Assembly (NCBI GenBank): GCA_002179805.1
Contig: NAVB01000167.1
Coordinates: 1-64,000, forward strand
Source: Acanthamoeba lenticulata
Taxonomy: Eukaryota; Discosea; Longamoebia; Acanthamoebidae
DNA length: 64,000 nucleotides
Reading direction: 5' to 3'
Within the stretch, counting starts at the first letter, position 1, and the number at the start of each line of letters is the position of its first letter. Below the pieces are notes generated by a model. It searched no databases, was not told where the DNA came from, and was given only the letters and a program-made list of their open reading frames with translations. The position numbers were made by a program, and so were the translations under genes. Below are positions 19,850-31,209 of this stretch, piece by piece.

Positions 19850-20799
19850 ATGGAGGGGCAATTAGTGGATGCCGAAACGCTGAGTGAGATGAAGGAGGCA
19901 TTTGAGGTCTTTGACCAGAATGGCGACGGCAGAATCTCGGGCAAAGGTGCCTCTTCTTCAGCCTCCTCGTTTGCTAGCAGGCCGTTGTGGCTCATTGAGC
20001 TCAAACCTGCGCATTTGCTCCCCTCCCAGAGCTACGTGCGGTCTTGACCACGATGAACAATGGAACAGAACCTGAACCGGCCATGCTCGAGCGCATGATC
20101 GCCGAGCTGGTGCGTTGCTTCAGCAAACTTCACACGGCCGTTTGGAATCAAAAGCCAACAGTTGCGTCGGTTGGTGTTGTTGGCTGCAGGACACCGATGG
20201 CAACGGGACCGTTGAGCTGGATGAGTTCATCCAGTGGAACCTCCGCAACAAGGCTGTCAACAACGCGGACCAGCAGCTGCGAAGCGTGTTCGACGTCTTC
20301 GACAAAAACAAAGACGGCTTCATCGACAAGAGCGAGCTCACCCAGGTCAGTCCTCCGTGTAGTAGCTGTTGATACAAGGAGGAGGATGGTGTTGATGTTG
20401 ACACCACGATGGAATGCCAGGTGATGCTTGGGATGGGCGAGCGGCTCTCACCAGAGGAGATCACCGAGATGATGCTCGATCACGACCTCGACTCAGACGG
20501 CCTCATCTCGTTCGAGGTCTGTTCTCCTCCCCGTCTCCTCAATCAAGCGAAGAGCTTATCATCTCATCGCCGTGTTGCAGGAGTTCAAGATCATGATGAC
20601 AGGCAAGGGGAAGAAGGACTTCCTCGACCGGATGAACCAGGCGCAGTTCGAGAAAGAGGAGGCCGAGCGCAAGCAGAGGAAAAAGGAGAAGAAGGAGCGA
20701 AAGGAGAAGGAGCGTGAGGAAAAACAGATGAGAAGGGCAGCCAGAGCCGAACGAAAGGAGCGGCAAGAACGGCAGGCGGCGCAGGAACAACAAGAATAG
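19850..20799 (+). CDS. Calmodulin-like four-EF-hand protein with long charged tail
   Basis: Exons 19850-19946, 20030-20109, 20190-20345, 20421-20516 and 20581-20799 join to 215 residues. Four canonical EF-hand loops are visible: DQNGDGRISGKE, DTDGNGTVELDE, DKNKDGFIDKSE and DLDSDGLISFEE, each with acidic residues at the calcium-coordinating positions. The body up to about residue 150 is calmodulin-like. The remaining about 60 residues are almost entirely Lys, Glu, Arg and Gln (KQRKKEKKERKEKEREEK), a likely single long helix. It is a calcium sensor. The tail could bind acidic partners, RNA or the cytoskeleton (inference). Splicing is supported by exact EF-hand continuity across all four junctions. 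Confidence 0.9.
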
Positions 20800-21106
20800 A
20801 GCAGTTTGCTTTAAAACAAAGGTGTGCTAGAGTTTCATGCTGCTCTAATCAAATAATCGCCCTACAGTGTATAGGCCATCTTGTTCAACATGGTCCAGTG
20901 TCTGCTCCACTCTAAGCCACATACAGCAATATCGGTCACCTTGTGGTTGAAGGTGAGCTTGATCGTCTCGTCCTCGCGTCTGGTCAGCACCACGAACGTG
21001 AGCGAGAATCCACGTTTCCACTCAATTTCTATTTGCTTTCATAAGTTTCTTTGTCTTTTCTTGTGCGCCTAGAGGCCGAGAAGGGAAGATAGGCCAGAGC
21101 CTGAGA
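20800..21106. other. Intergenic, no feature seen
   Basis: The sequence between the EF-hand gene and the PP2C gene, both on the plus strand, has no coding signal. It should hold the first gene's polyadenylation region and the second gene's promoter. Confidence 0.4.
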
Positions 21107-24100
21107 ATGGACGGCCGGTCGAGGAAGATGGCCCAGCAAGACGGCGTCCGGTTTCCCTCTCGCAACCCTGCCATCATGACAATCAACATCAGCAGCGTGG
21201 TGGCGGTCTCGCTATTCTTGGGGTGTTTCTTGTCCCTCATTATGCCTACAACTGCCCATTCACCTGAGGAGGCTCAGCTGGCCACACCACCTGGGACGCC
21301 GGAGGCACCAACAACATCGCTTTCTTTTTGGCTCTTGGACTCTTTCATGTGGGCTGTTGCTCTCTATTATATCCTTACTCGCCGTGCGGCCTTCATCGAG
21401 TTGTTCCAAAGCGTTGCGGTACGCCTCCCATCTTTCTGCAATGTGCCTCATCTTGAGCATGAAGCAGTCTGTTGGTGACTTATCAACCGGGTGATTCTTC
21501 TGATTTCGTGCAGCTGCGCCAAGATGAGCTATCAACCCAAATTGATGAGATTGAGTTGAAGGCCATTCAACTCGCCGACGACTACGAGGAAATCGTCAAG
21601 CATCTGCCTGCCATTCGCGGTTCACGACACAATGCCAAGCTCATCAGCATCCTCACCGCTCTTGATGCCGCGACCCGACGCCTGCTTGATACGCTGCCGC
21701 TCCCCTCCTCGCCTGCTAAAGACACGGACACTGCCAGCAACCTGTCGGTCAGTCGCGAGGACGGCGAGCCTGAGGCGCCCAACGTTGTCGACCAGTCCAG
21801 CTCGGACGACCAGCCCTCTCGCAGCGCCGCTTCAGCCGACGCCCCCGCGACCATCGCGGCGACCAAGCCGCAAGCCGCAGAGGAAGAGGCAGCGGCCGGT
21901 CAAGTCGTCACTGAGCCTACAGACGCTGCGCACGATGCTAAACAGCTGCAAACGCAGACCACTGAAGCCGAGGTCAAGGCCAACGATAACGACAAACCGG
22001 AGCGGGCCGAGCCCGAGACCGAGACCGAGGCAAAGCTGCCAAGCAAGCATCATGAGAATCAAGTCCAGGAGGAAGAGGGCGAAGGCCAGGAGGGCAGCCC
22101 GCTTGAGGACTCAGGAAGCGAAAAGAGCGACCTCGGCTACACGCCCGACTCACAACGCAAGCAAGAGCTTAGCGAAGACGTGGCCGGCACCGCCAACAAC
22201 GCACCCGCCGCCGCCTCCGCGCGGCGCAAGCGTAGGCTGCGCAGCCGCCGCAGCGTCAAGCTCCGGACCGGCGAGTACGACGAGACCGTGGGCGAGGCGG
22301 ATCTCCTCCGCAGCGGCAGCGAACCTGACTCGGACGCCAGCGAGCACAACCGGTCGTCGGATCCGGGCGCGTCGGGTCTCGTCAGCGAGCCGCTCGACCC
22401 GTCGTCGCACGACTTTGTGAACGAGGAGCTCTTGTTGAGCCTCGGCGGGTCGCCGTCGCGGTCGCACCACCATCATCACCGCAAGAAGAAGGACAAGAAG
22501 GTCCGCAACCTCAAGCGCTCGAGCAAGAAGATGGGCCGTTCGCGCGACACGATCCATTCGGCCCTTGCGGACGACGCGACCCATCGAGGCCTCACGGCGC
22601 CGAGGGACGAAAGCTACTCAGAGGGAGGTGACGGCGAGGGCGAGGACCAGCGGGACAAGCTGCTCCGCGAGCTGTCTCAGGCCGAGGCCGAGGACGAGGC
22701 CGGCGCTCCTGAGCAGGTCCGGTCCGAGCTGGACGCGCTCCGCGCCGAGCTCGAGGCCGCCACCACGACGCCTCACGATGACGACGACGACAACGATGAG
22801 GATGATGATGACCGGAAGAGCGAAAAAGAACACAAGCAGGCGGAGGGGGAGAGCGAAGAGGAGATCAGCGACAGCTGGCGGTTCGAGAAGGACAGTGACG
22901 AGGAGTCGAACAACAACGAGAATGACGACAAGAACGACTTCATGAAGCTGGTCCAAGAGGGCAATGGTGATGAGGACGATTCTGACAAGGACGACACCAG
23001 CAGCCGCAGCCGCAGCCGCAGCAGGAGCGGAGGCGAGAGCGCGGGGGAGGAGGAGGAAGATGCAGGAGCGTCGTCGCTTGAGGCGCTCAAGGCCCAGCTG
23101 GCCGGTTTCGGCGGCGACGACGAGGATGACGGGGCGGCAGTGCGAGCCCTCCGCTCGGACTCGTTCGCATCACTCCAGGACCAGCTTATGGGCCTCGACA
23201 GCAATCTGGGCAACCTCGGCGGTGCCCTGGACAAGCTCGACTCGCTCGCCGACGTCAATGACGGCGGCAACGACGACAAGGACAAGCCCAGCTCGGCGTC
23301 ATCAACGACCACGGACTCGTCATCGTCGTCCACGACCTCGAAGCGCCGATCGATTCTCGACGTGTTTGAGAATTACGAGCCCGAAGCGGCCGAGCCTGAA
23401 TCGAGGCCCGAACCCGCCGCGCGCCACACGCGCGAGGCCGATGCCGCGCTGATCGACGTCGCCGCGCGGGAGGACATCAATGTCAACGGCCTCCGACGGG
23501 CCAAGAAGACGCCTTCCTTTGGCAGCCTCCAGCGCGCGAACAAGAAGAGCATCCGGCCGCAGTACGACATGGAGGACGCCCACGCCGTGGCCTATCCGTT
23601 CTTCGGGGACCGGGGCAGCGCCTTTGTCGCCGTGCTCGACGGCCACGCCGGCACCGCCGTGGCGCAGGAGGGCGTCAAGCTCCTCCCGCAGGCCCTTAAG
23701 GTACCTTAAGCCCTGATAGTCTGAGCAGATGATGATCATGAAGGATGGCTCACCTCTTGCTCGTCGGGCGCACAAACAGAGCCAACTGGAGGAGGTCGGG
23801 GCCGGACCGGACCACAACCTCGAGGCCGTGTTCAAGGCCACCTTTGCCTCGGTCGACGCGCAGCTCAAGGAGCACGAGTTTGTCGTACGCATCGACCTCT
23901 TCCTTTTTCTGCTCTCCAGCCGGACCTCGTGTGGAGCTCCATAAACCCACGAATGCACAAACAACACAACACAATAGGGCGCCACGGCCACGGTGGCGTT
24001 TGTGTGGAGCGAGGGCGGGAAGCGGTACCTGCAGGCCGCCAACGTCGGCGACTCGGCCGCCTACCTCCGGTATGTGTGCGGGAGGAGTGGAAGGCTCTAC

Positions 24101-24737
24101 TTCTTGGCCATGTGTGAAATTGATGGTGTTGGTGGTGATGGCCAGACGCGGGGACGCGACGATCAAGCTCACCTACGACCACAAGGTGACCGATGAGGCC
24201 GAGCGTCAGCGGCTGGTCGCCATGGGCGTCGAACTCAGCCCCGGCGCCACCCGCATCAACGGTCCGAAGCCCTCTCACACCACCAGACCTGGTATTGAGG
24301 TCATCGTCGTTTGGGCCTGACTGGACTCGACTTGTGGGACGACGAATGATTGCTTGCAGGGTTGGCCGTGAGCCGGGCGCTGGGCGATCACTTCATGAAG
24401 GAAGAGAACCTGGGTCTCATCTCGGAACCCTACGTCAGCGAGCCCATCGAGCTTACCGAAGAGGACACCCTCCTGATCGTCGCCAGCGACGGCGTACGCC
24501 ACCACCGTCATCCTTTTCGTTATCGTCGTTGTTGTCGTCGTTGTCGTTGGTCTCACCATCATTATGTTCATCGTTGGTGCGGCACAGTTGTGGGACGTGG
24601 TGCCCGGGGAGGAGGCCATGCGGATGGTGGAGGGGATGGACTCGGCGGAGGACATGGCGGCGTGCCTCGTGCGGACCGCCGTGGCGAGCTCGCTCTGCGC
24701 CGACAACGTCACTGTCGTCGTCGCCCGCCTCAGCTGA
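21107..24737 (+). CDS. Membrane-anchored PP2C-type protein phosphatase with long acidic region
   Basis: Seven exons (21107-21418, 21514-23700, 23780-23884, 23978-24069, 24146-24261, 24360-24493, 24588-24737) give 1031 residues. Exon 1 encodes two hydrophobic segments (INISSVVAVSLFLGCFLSLI and FWLLDSFMWAVALYYIL), so the protein is probably anchored in a membrane. Residues about 110-760 are disordered and acidic/Ser-rich, with His, Lys and Asp runs. The C-terminal PP2C domain shows YDMEDAHAVAYPF, VAVLDGHAGTAVA, ATVAFVWSEGG, AANVGDSAAYL, GLAVSRALGDHF, TLLIVASDGLWDVV and DNVTVVVAR. These supply the metal-binding Asp residues; the usual DGHGG reads DGHAG. It should be a Mg/Mn-dependent Ser/Thr phosphatase. 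The single 2.2-kb exon holds the acidic region. Confidence 0.9.
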
Positions 24738-25155
24738 GCTGAAGCTGCCTTCACCGAGGAGTGATGTCCGCGACTCAGCCACGCCGTGGTGGGGAGAGCG
24801 TGTGACTGCGCGCATCGACGCGTGGCTGGCAGAGCGTGGCTTGGATGGGTTGGATTGGACTGTTTGCTGGGGAGATGGGAAGCCCTTTTCATTTGTACAA
24901 AACAGCACCCCCACACACTCAGGACGATGTTGTCTCCTCCTTTTTTGAATCCAATTTTTTAAAATTTATTGTTTAAAATGACTCAAAAAATAAAAATAAT
25001 AATTATGTTAAAAAATACAGAGCAAGATTCATCAGGACAGGGGAATCCCTTGCTTTCGCACTGGCGTGGCGATTTACGACCGCAGTCAGTTCGCGCCTTG
25101 TTCGTCGTGGTTGTTGTCTTGTTGTGAGCATAGAAGGAGAAGGTAGTGGTGGTGA

Positions 25156-25446
25156 TTATTTCACGATGTCGTGAGTCCTGCCAGCCGCCGAGCCGCAGCT
25201 CTCGCAAATCATGAGGCAAACGAGGACAGGAGACTTGATCATCTTCTTCACAATGTGGTCCTCGACGCAGTTGACGATGCAACAGCCTGGGCAGCAACAG
25301 CACTTGCTCATGATGTAGAACGGAAGGAGAAGGATGAACAGGATGACGCCAAAGAGGCACACGAAGAGCGTCAAGGGCCAGAGGATAAGTAGCAGAACAG
25401 CCTTGCACAAGCTGTAGCAGCACCCGCACGTGTCTTCGAAACACAT
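25156..25446 (-). CDS. 96-residue Cys-rich two-pass membrane protein
   Basis: A single-exon frame from ATG at 25446 encodes about ten cysteines around a long hydrophobic stretch. The order is MCFEDTCGCCYSLCKA, a hydrophobic part (VLLLILWPLTLFVCLFGVIL and on to FYIM), a tetra-Cys SKCCCCPGCCIVNC, an amphipathic middle, and a second hydrophobic part (PVLVCLMICESCGSA). The Cys clusters next to membrane segments suggest palmitoylation or metal binding (inference). Codon usage matches the neighbours. I do not recognise the family. Confidence 0.65.
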   Translation of the reverse strand: MCFEDTCGCCYSLCKAVLLLILWPLTLFVCLFGVILFILLLPFYIMSKCCCCPGCCIVNCVEDHIVKKMIKSPVLVCLMICESCGSAAGRTHDIVK

Positions 25447-25647
25447 TTTCGATCACGATTGAGGCCAACGACAACGATTCAAAAACAACGCTCGTTGCGG
25501 GCCGTTGCTGAGGGGCACGTGACGCCCTAAACTCACCGAGTTTGTGTTCGTCAAACCTCAACTGAATTATAATTACCGTCCATTTTCTTTTCTGCTCGGT
25601 CAAGAAAACATGATTTCCTGCACCAGCTCTTTTCTTTTCCACAAAGA

Positions 25648-26705
25648 ATGAAACGAACAGCAGGAGGGGTGAGTGTGCTTGGCAAGGGCGCCCGAGTTGT
25701 GGGTCGCCCCGCGCTCCTGTTCCCTTTTTCTTCCCCGCCCGCCCTCAGTCGCGCCCTTAAACGCGCATCTTTTTCGACTTCCCCTAAATTCAGCGCTGCC
25801 GCTTCTGAAGATGCGTCGCCGCCCCGACCAAGGCCCGCCTTCGAAGAGCCAGCTGCCGCAAGCGCCATCGACGCCACCTACAGCCTGTACCCCACCCACA
25901 GGCCGACCTCCCTCTTCCAGAAGGGCCTGCTGGCCGCCGGCTCGGCGCTGGCCGCCATTGTCAACCCGGAACGGGCCGACATGGTGGCCACGCTGGGCGA
26001 GACCACCGGGCCCCACGCGCTGCGCCAACTGCACGCCCGCATGAGCGCCCACCCCGTGGGCCAAGAGATCCTCCGCACCAAGCCCAGGCACGTCCGGCCC
26101 CTGCCCTCGGGCGCAACTCGCTCTGACTGCTGAACCCATGGCTGGCTGGCTGGGTGCAGGATCAAAGAAGAGACGCTGTCGTTTGAGCGGCTGCTGGCGC
26201 TGCCAGAGGACACGCTGGGCGGGGCCTACGCGCGGTGGATGCGCGGGCACGGCTACACGCCCGATGAGCGCCCGGTGGTGCGGTTCGTGGATGACGCCGA
26301 GCTGGCCTACGTCATCCAGCGTTACCGCGAGGTGCACGACTTTTGGCACGTCCTCACCGGCGTGCCCACCACCGTCCTCGGCGAGCTCGCGCTCAAGTGG
26401 TACGTCCCTGGTGATAATGATGATGGTGATGTTGGTGTGATGATGGTGACCAACATGTCGTGAACGGCGCGAGCAGGTTCGAGATGTATCAAACGGGCCT
26501 GCCCTCGACGATGCTCAGCTCGATGGTGGGCCCGCTGCGCCTGCCGCTGTCCGAGATGCGCCTGCTCTACGGCGAGTACATTCCGTGGGCCAAGCGGTCG
26601 GCCACCAACGCCACCTTCCTCCTGAACTTTTACTACGAGCGCCACATGGAGGACAAGCTCACCACCATCCGCGACGAGCTGCACCTGGAGCCCTGGCGAG
26701 CTTGA
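25648..26705 (+). CDS. COQ4: Ubiquinone biosynthesis protein COQ4
   Basis: Exons 25648-26087, 26160-26399 and 26477-26705 join in phases 2 and 2 to 302 residues. The N-terminus is basic and Ser/Ala-rich, as expected for a mitochondrial presequence. The COQ4 body is clear: TSLFQKGLLAAGSALAAIVN, RADMVATLGETTGPHALRQL, PEDTLGGAYARWM, then the metal motif H-D-x-x-H in YREVHDFWHVLTGVP with a downstream Glu, WFEMYQTGLPSTML and IPWAKRS. COQ4 works at the matrix face of the inner membrane in the CoQ-synthome, where it performs oxidative decarboxylation at ring carbon C1. The first intron has a GC donor (AG|GCACGT); only this choice keeps TKPRIKEETLSF in frame. Confidence 0.95.
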
Positions 26706-26915
26706 CGCCCCAATGGCCCAAAATCCAATAAAATAAAATAAAAATAACATAAAATAAAATAATAAAATACAAAAATGCAAACGTGAATATAAATATATTT
26801 GTGTTTTGATGTTGTACATCATACCATATCGGGCCATTTGGAAAATCGTGTTGTACATTTTGGCTCTCCCTCTCTCCTCTTCCTGGCCAGCCTCATGGCC
26901 GGGTCGTCTGTACAA
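26706..26915. terminator. Shared AT-rich 3' region of convergent genes
   Basis: COQ4 (+) and the PH-domain gene (-) converge across 210 nt rich in AATAAAA words (26726-26790), which can serve as polyadenylation signals on one strand. Confidence 0.5.
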
Positions 26916-27859
26916 TCACACGCGCCGGGCCAGCCGCACGGTCGTCTCGCTGTTGTAGAGGCCGCTCGCGTTGTCTGGCGACAGCGGCAGGAAATGGCCG
27001 CCCGGCGGGAGCGACCCAGACGGCATCGACGGAGGCGAGAGCGACGAGACGGGGGGCAGGGTCGACGTGTGGTGCGTCGTCGAGAAGAAGAGGTTGGGCG
27101 AGGACGGGTTGCGGCCGATGCCCATGCCGATGCCCTTTCGCGCCTTCATGGCATGGTGGTGCATCATGTGCTCCTGGACCTTGACCTGCTCGTGCTCCTT
27201 CTCCTCGTCGGACCGGGCCTGGAGGTAGGTGGCCTTGGAGATCATCTCCTCGGCCTGCTCGATGAAGTGGTTCTCCTTGTTGAGCCGCGTCTGCTGCGAG
27301 AGCTGCTGGATCCACTCCAGCATGTCCTGCAGGACACGCGTCCAGCCGCACACGTCAGCCGCCTGCACGCGATAGGCTATCGCTGACTTGGCCAGGCTTT
27401 CGTCAACGAACCTGCTGAGAGGCGGCGACGAGGAAGTAGACGCGAGCGCTGATCACGATTTCGAACGCAAAGTCCTCGGCCGTGCTCTCCACCGCGGGCT
27501 GTCGCGGCAACGTTGTCAGCATACGCTTGCGTGCATAACGCTGGAGCAGAGGCAGTGTACGCGAATGACGGCCTGGTCAAGCGGGATGCAGTCGATGGGC
27601 CTCTGGTCGGGCCCTTTGGAGTAGTACAACTTGCGGTCCTGCAGCACGAACCACCGTTGCCTGTTTGGCGCGACACGAGCAGATAAAATAAACCGTTAAC
27701 TCATATAAATAAAAAGTGTTGCAAAATCCAAGAGGAGGCGAGACGTACTTGAGAGATCGGTTCACCTGCCCTCTCTTTTGCAAATGGCCGCATCTTATAA
27801 TCTTGCCGCCATCTGTCTGTTGTTGGGCGGAGATGCGTAAGCAATGCGCCACCTCCAGG
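26916..27859 (-). CDS. PH-domain protein (5' end unresolved)
   Basis: Four exons are secure (27749-27859, 27561-27660, 27412-27498, 26916-27326). They read through IIRCGHLQKRGQVNRSLKQR, RWFVLQDRKLYYSKGPDQRP, TAEDFAFEIVISARVYFLVA and DMLEWIQQLSQQTR, which is a complete pleckstrin-homology fold ending in the conserved Trp of its C-terminal helix. A coiled region and a His/Met/Ser/Pro-rich tail follow. PH domains bind phosphoinositides or proteins at membranes. The first listed exon begins at an acceptor (CTTTCAG) in phase 2, so at least one upstream exon with the start codon is missing. An ATG near 27930 is a candidate, but no intron of normal size connects it in frame. Confidence 0.7.
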
Positions 27860-28475
27860 CTGAAAGAGGGTGACTAGGTGCGTACGTATTCACGAGTTAT
27901 CGCCTCTGTTGCTGTGTTTCTCCGCCTAAACATGAGACGTGTGGGGGTGTGGGCTGCTCCAGCTCGCTCGCACTTGTTTGGCCGGAGAAACAAGGAGGGG
28001 AAGTATTGCCGAGAGAAAGCTCGAGAAAATGACCATTTTCTTATCTGATTGTCCTGTTGGCGGAAAAAATTGCTATTTTTTTAACTAGATTCGGTTTTCT
28101 GGCGACTGCTTTGTTTATTGTTTCAATAAAATTATCAAAATAACATAAAAATTACAAAAACTAGTTATTTTAATTAATAATTATAAATAAAACAAATTTC
28201 CACATATGATTAAAAACAATATAATTTTTGTTTAAGATTGTTAAATATTTTACAAAATGATATTTTACATAATGATTCAAAAAGAAAAGGCCATGTACTT
28301 ACCACAGCCACAATCACATTTTCTCGTTGATCAAGAAAATCTGATTACGGAATCATAAACACGAGGCGCGGAGAAAGCTTATTTTATTTTTAAAACGAAC
28401 AAACTCCGGGTAGAGTACTTCCCGTGGGGCACTTGCTCTCGGCATTATCCTTGGCCCAGCGGCAACAACATCAAC
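27860..28475. other. AT-rich intergenic tract
   Basis: This region lies between a minus-strand and a plus-strand gene, so it holds two promoters. 28070-28290 is extremely AT-rich with runs of TAATTA and AAAAT words and no open frame. No repeat unit or RNA gene was recognised. Confidence 0.5.
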
Positions 28476-29528
28476 ATGTGGGCGAGTTGCCGTCCCTCAA
28501 CTGCCCGTTTTGCAGGCTTCATTTTACTGCTGACGCTCTTTGTGGCTCTGCACCTCTTTACCTGGGAAGAAAGACTTGTAATTCTGTTCAGCAACACCGG
28601 GGATGACGCATCGTCAGCCCCCGAGTTTTGCCCTTCTCCTTCTCCCTCTCCTTCTCCTTCCCCTTCCTCAACGAGACGCTCGTACCCGGTTGCCGTGTGC
28701 TTCTTCGGCCTGACGCGAGCGCTCAACATGACCTTTGACTCAATCCAAAAGCAACTGCTCGGGCGCTTGCGCGAGCAAGGCCTCCAGCCCGACGTCTTCC
28801 TCCACACCTACACGCTTGCCAACCTCACCAATCCACGAGCTGGCGAGTTCAACCAGCATGTCGACCCCGACGAGTGGCGACGTCTGCGACCACTGCGCCA
28901 CGAAGTCGAGAACATGACTTTGGTGGATGCTATGCTCAACTTTGATGCCTACACCAAACACGGAAACGCTTGGCCCGAGGATGAGACGTTCACGACGGTG
29001 CGTAACGTGGTGAGGCAGCTGCACTCGATCCGACGCTGCTGGAACTTGATCGAGAAGCACGTCAACGAGACCGGCATCGACTACCGCTACTTTGTCTTTG
29101 CGCGACCCGACGTGCGCTACCTTCCTCCCGGCCTGCCCAACGTGTCCTCGCTCGTGCCGGTTCCCTCGGAGCGCAAGAACGGGACGCGCGTGCTGGGCAT
29201 CGCCTACGAGGATCGATTCGCCGTGGGCCCGCCCGACGTGGTCAAGGTGTGGGCCATGCGAGGCGATGTGGCCTTTGACTTCATGTCCCGCGGAAGACCG
29301 CTGCAAAGCGAATCCCTCGTGCGGCACGCCCTGTTGCTGGCGGGCGTGGAGGCCGTGCGCGTGCCGATGTGCTTCATTCGAGTCCGAGCGTCAGGCAAGG
29401 AGGAGTACGCACGAGACAAGAGGGACTGCACGCGGTTCACCAACGTGTGGCGATACAGCAAATTGGCGCCCAGTGCTTCCCCCTCTAATCCACCGAATTC
29501 TTTGAACAATGCAACAGCACCACATTAA
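28476..29528 (+). CDS. Intronless type II membrane protein, glycosyltransferase-like
   Basis: A single 351-codon frame starts MWASCRPSTARFAG and has one signal-anchor helix (FILLLTLFVALHLFTW). A Ser/Pro stalk (CPSPSPSPSPSPSST) and a luminal domain of about 270 residues follow. This is the topology of Golgi glycosyltransferases. The domain contains VCFFGLTRALNMTF, DVFLHTYTL, VRQLHSIRRCW, YFVFARPDVRYLPPG and IAYEDRFAVGPP. The FARPDVRYL segment is the kind of acidic metal/sugar-nucleotide motif seen in sugar transferases of uncharacterised families. Several N-glycosylation sequons (NMT, NLT, NVS, NGT) also fit a secretory-pathway location. The enzyme activity is inference. Lack of introns sets it apart from most neighbours. 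Confidence 0.6.
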   Translation: MWASCRPSTARFAGFILLLTLFVALHLFTWEERLVILFSNTGDDASSAPEFCPSPSPSPSPSPSSTRRSYPVAVCFFGLTRALNMTFDSIQKQLLGRLREQGLQPDVFLHTYTLANLTNPRAGEFNQHVDPDEWRRLRPLRHEVENMTLVDAMLNFDAYTKHGNAWPEDETFTTVRNVVRQLHSIRRCWNLIEKHVNETGIDYRYFVFARPDVRYLPPGLPNVSSLVPVPSERKNGTRVLGIAYEDRFAVGPPDVVKVWAMRGDVAFDFMSRGRPLQSESLVRHALLLAGVEAVRVPMCFIRVRASGKEEYARDKRDCTRFTNVWRYSKLAPSASPSNPPNSLNNATAPH

Positions 29529-29792
29529 TGTTGTTGAACAACACGCGAAATTTGTTCAACAGCACGCAACCAAGCCTCCATTTCGGGCGGATTGTTGAGG
29601 ATGAACTTGAGTAGGTAGAGCAACGCGACCTGGCCGAGACTGAGCCTAGACACCTACTCCATGAAAAGGGGCTTGGGCGATGTTTCGGACAAAAGCCTTT
29701 GGTTCAACATGAGCCAATAAGGGGACAGTGTGATGGACAGAAGTGTTGGGCTTTGATTTTGATCTGGTCCGAGCGAAAGGGACCAACGCTGC
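29529..29792. other. Convergent 3' region
   Basis: The tract lies between the ends of two converging genes (28476-29528 + and 29793-31209 -). No coding or repeat signal was seen. Confidence 0.4.
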
Positions 29793-31209
29793 TTACTGCA
29801 GCATGGCTGAGAGGGCAGCCATGCGCGCTCCATACTCGGCGGACGTGACCTTTCCGGCCTGCAGCTCGGCCGTAAGGGAAGCGCAAGCGGCCTGGAAGGC
29901 GGCGATCTTCGCCTGGACAGTCATGACTGCGGTGGCCGTGTGGGCCTCGCGTTCCTTGGCCTCCTGCACGCGCTTGGCTTCCGCTTCCTCCTCTTCCCTC
30001 TTGCGCTCCTCTGCCAGGGCCTTCAAATGGTCCTGTTGCTTCTGCTTCTCCTCCTGCACAAGCACCACAGCCGTCAGTGGCCTTATGCAGAAGAGGAACA
30101 AACAGAACAAGAAGGAGATGTCAACAAAAGCGTACGGCTTCCTTGGCGAGGCGGTCTTCCCTCCACTTTTTCTTTTCGGCGGCTACAGCCTCGGCCTTCT
30201 CCTTTTCCAGTTTGTTCTTATGGTCAGCAACCCCACTGAGCTCGCAAGAGCTGATGACGTGCATGACCGCAAACAGGCCGTGCGTGATCTCGTAGTCGAG
30301 GAAGAGAGCATCGCTCAGCTCCTTCCAGCCAGGAGCCTGCTTTGCCCAAACGAGGGTGGATGCTGAAACAAGAAGGCACACGTCAGCCTGGTCTTCCAAC
30401 AAGAGCACAGAGACGGGGTGTTGGTGCGTACGCCTGCTGGCATCAGGGATGCGGTTATCGCACCAGAAGGCACGGAATCTGTTTTGGAACAAGTTGAGCT
30501 GGTGATACCAGATGACCTTGACGCGCTCCTCGCGTTCATGGCGCCAATGAAGCTCCTCAGCCCAACGCTTGGCGATCTCATCCATCGTTCCGGGCTCGGC
30601 TTTGCTTCAACGTTTGCCCCCAGAAAAATGAATTTAAAAATCGATAAAACAGCAAAGAGGAGTTTTATGTACAAGCGATCGACAGCGAAACGGTAGCCTA
30701 TGCACATGTATAAGCGCGCCAAGACAAACAAACACAATAGACTTAGCAAGGTGCTGAAGATGAACAGCCAAAGGGTTGAGTGCCAGCCAACGTACACCAG
30801 ATCTGGTAGGGTGTTGAGTGGCGCGAGTGGGGAAGATCGTAGGGGTTGGTCCCCAGAGCCTTGTCAAGGTCAGCAGGGGTGACGTTGAGGTAGTAATCGC
30901 TTTGCATGAGCTTGTCGATGACTTGCTCCTTGGTGGTGAAGTTGATGCCATTGGCCAACCAAGAGGGCTGAACACAGATTCATCTTGTTGAGGACATTTC
31001 GACAGCGTCAAAGGACACAAAACAAGAGGCTTGTTGTGTACCGGCGAATACGGCTTGGGCGCGAGCAGTTCGCGCAGCTTGGCCATAGACTCGGCCTCAT
31101 ACTTGAAGTGCTTTGTCTGCTGGAGATCGCTCTCGAGGGTCTCGGGCAGATACTTTGGGTCGTACAAACCCTGGGCCGCAGGATACACAGGCTTGAAGGG
31201 AATCGACAT
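29793..31209 (-). CDS. Conserved-looking 332-residue protein, unknown function
   Basis: Five exons (31042-31209, 30798-30967, 30432-30604, 30136-30362, 29793-30053) give exactly 333 codons. The N-terminal half is globular (MSIPFKPVYPAAQGLYDPKY; INFTTKEQVIDKLMQSDYYL; NPYDLPHSRHSTPYQIW). The middle is rich in aromatic residues (VKVIWYHQLNLFQNRFRAFW; VWAKQAPGWKELSDALFLDY). The last 110 residues are a Lys/Glu/Gln coiled coil (KNKLEKEKAEAVAAEKKKW onward) ending in an Ala-rich helix. Codon bias and splice phases are consistent with a real gene. I do not recognise the family. The acceptor of exon 3 (TTGAAG at 30605) is the weakest junction. Confidence 0.7.
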
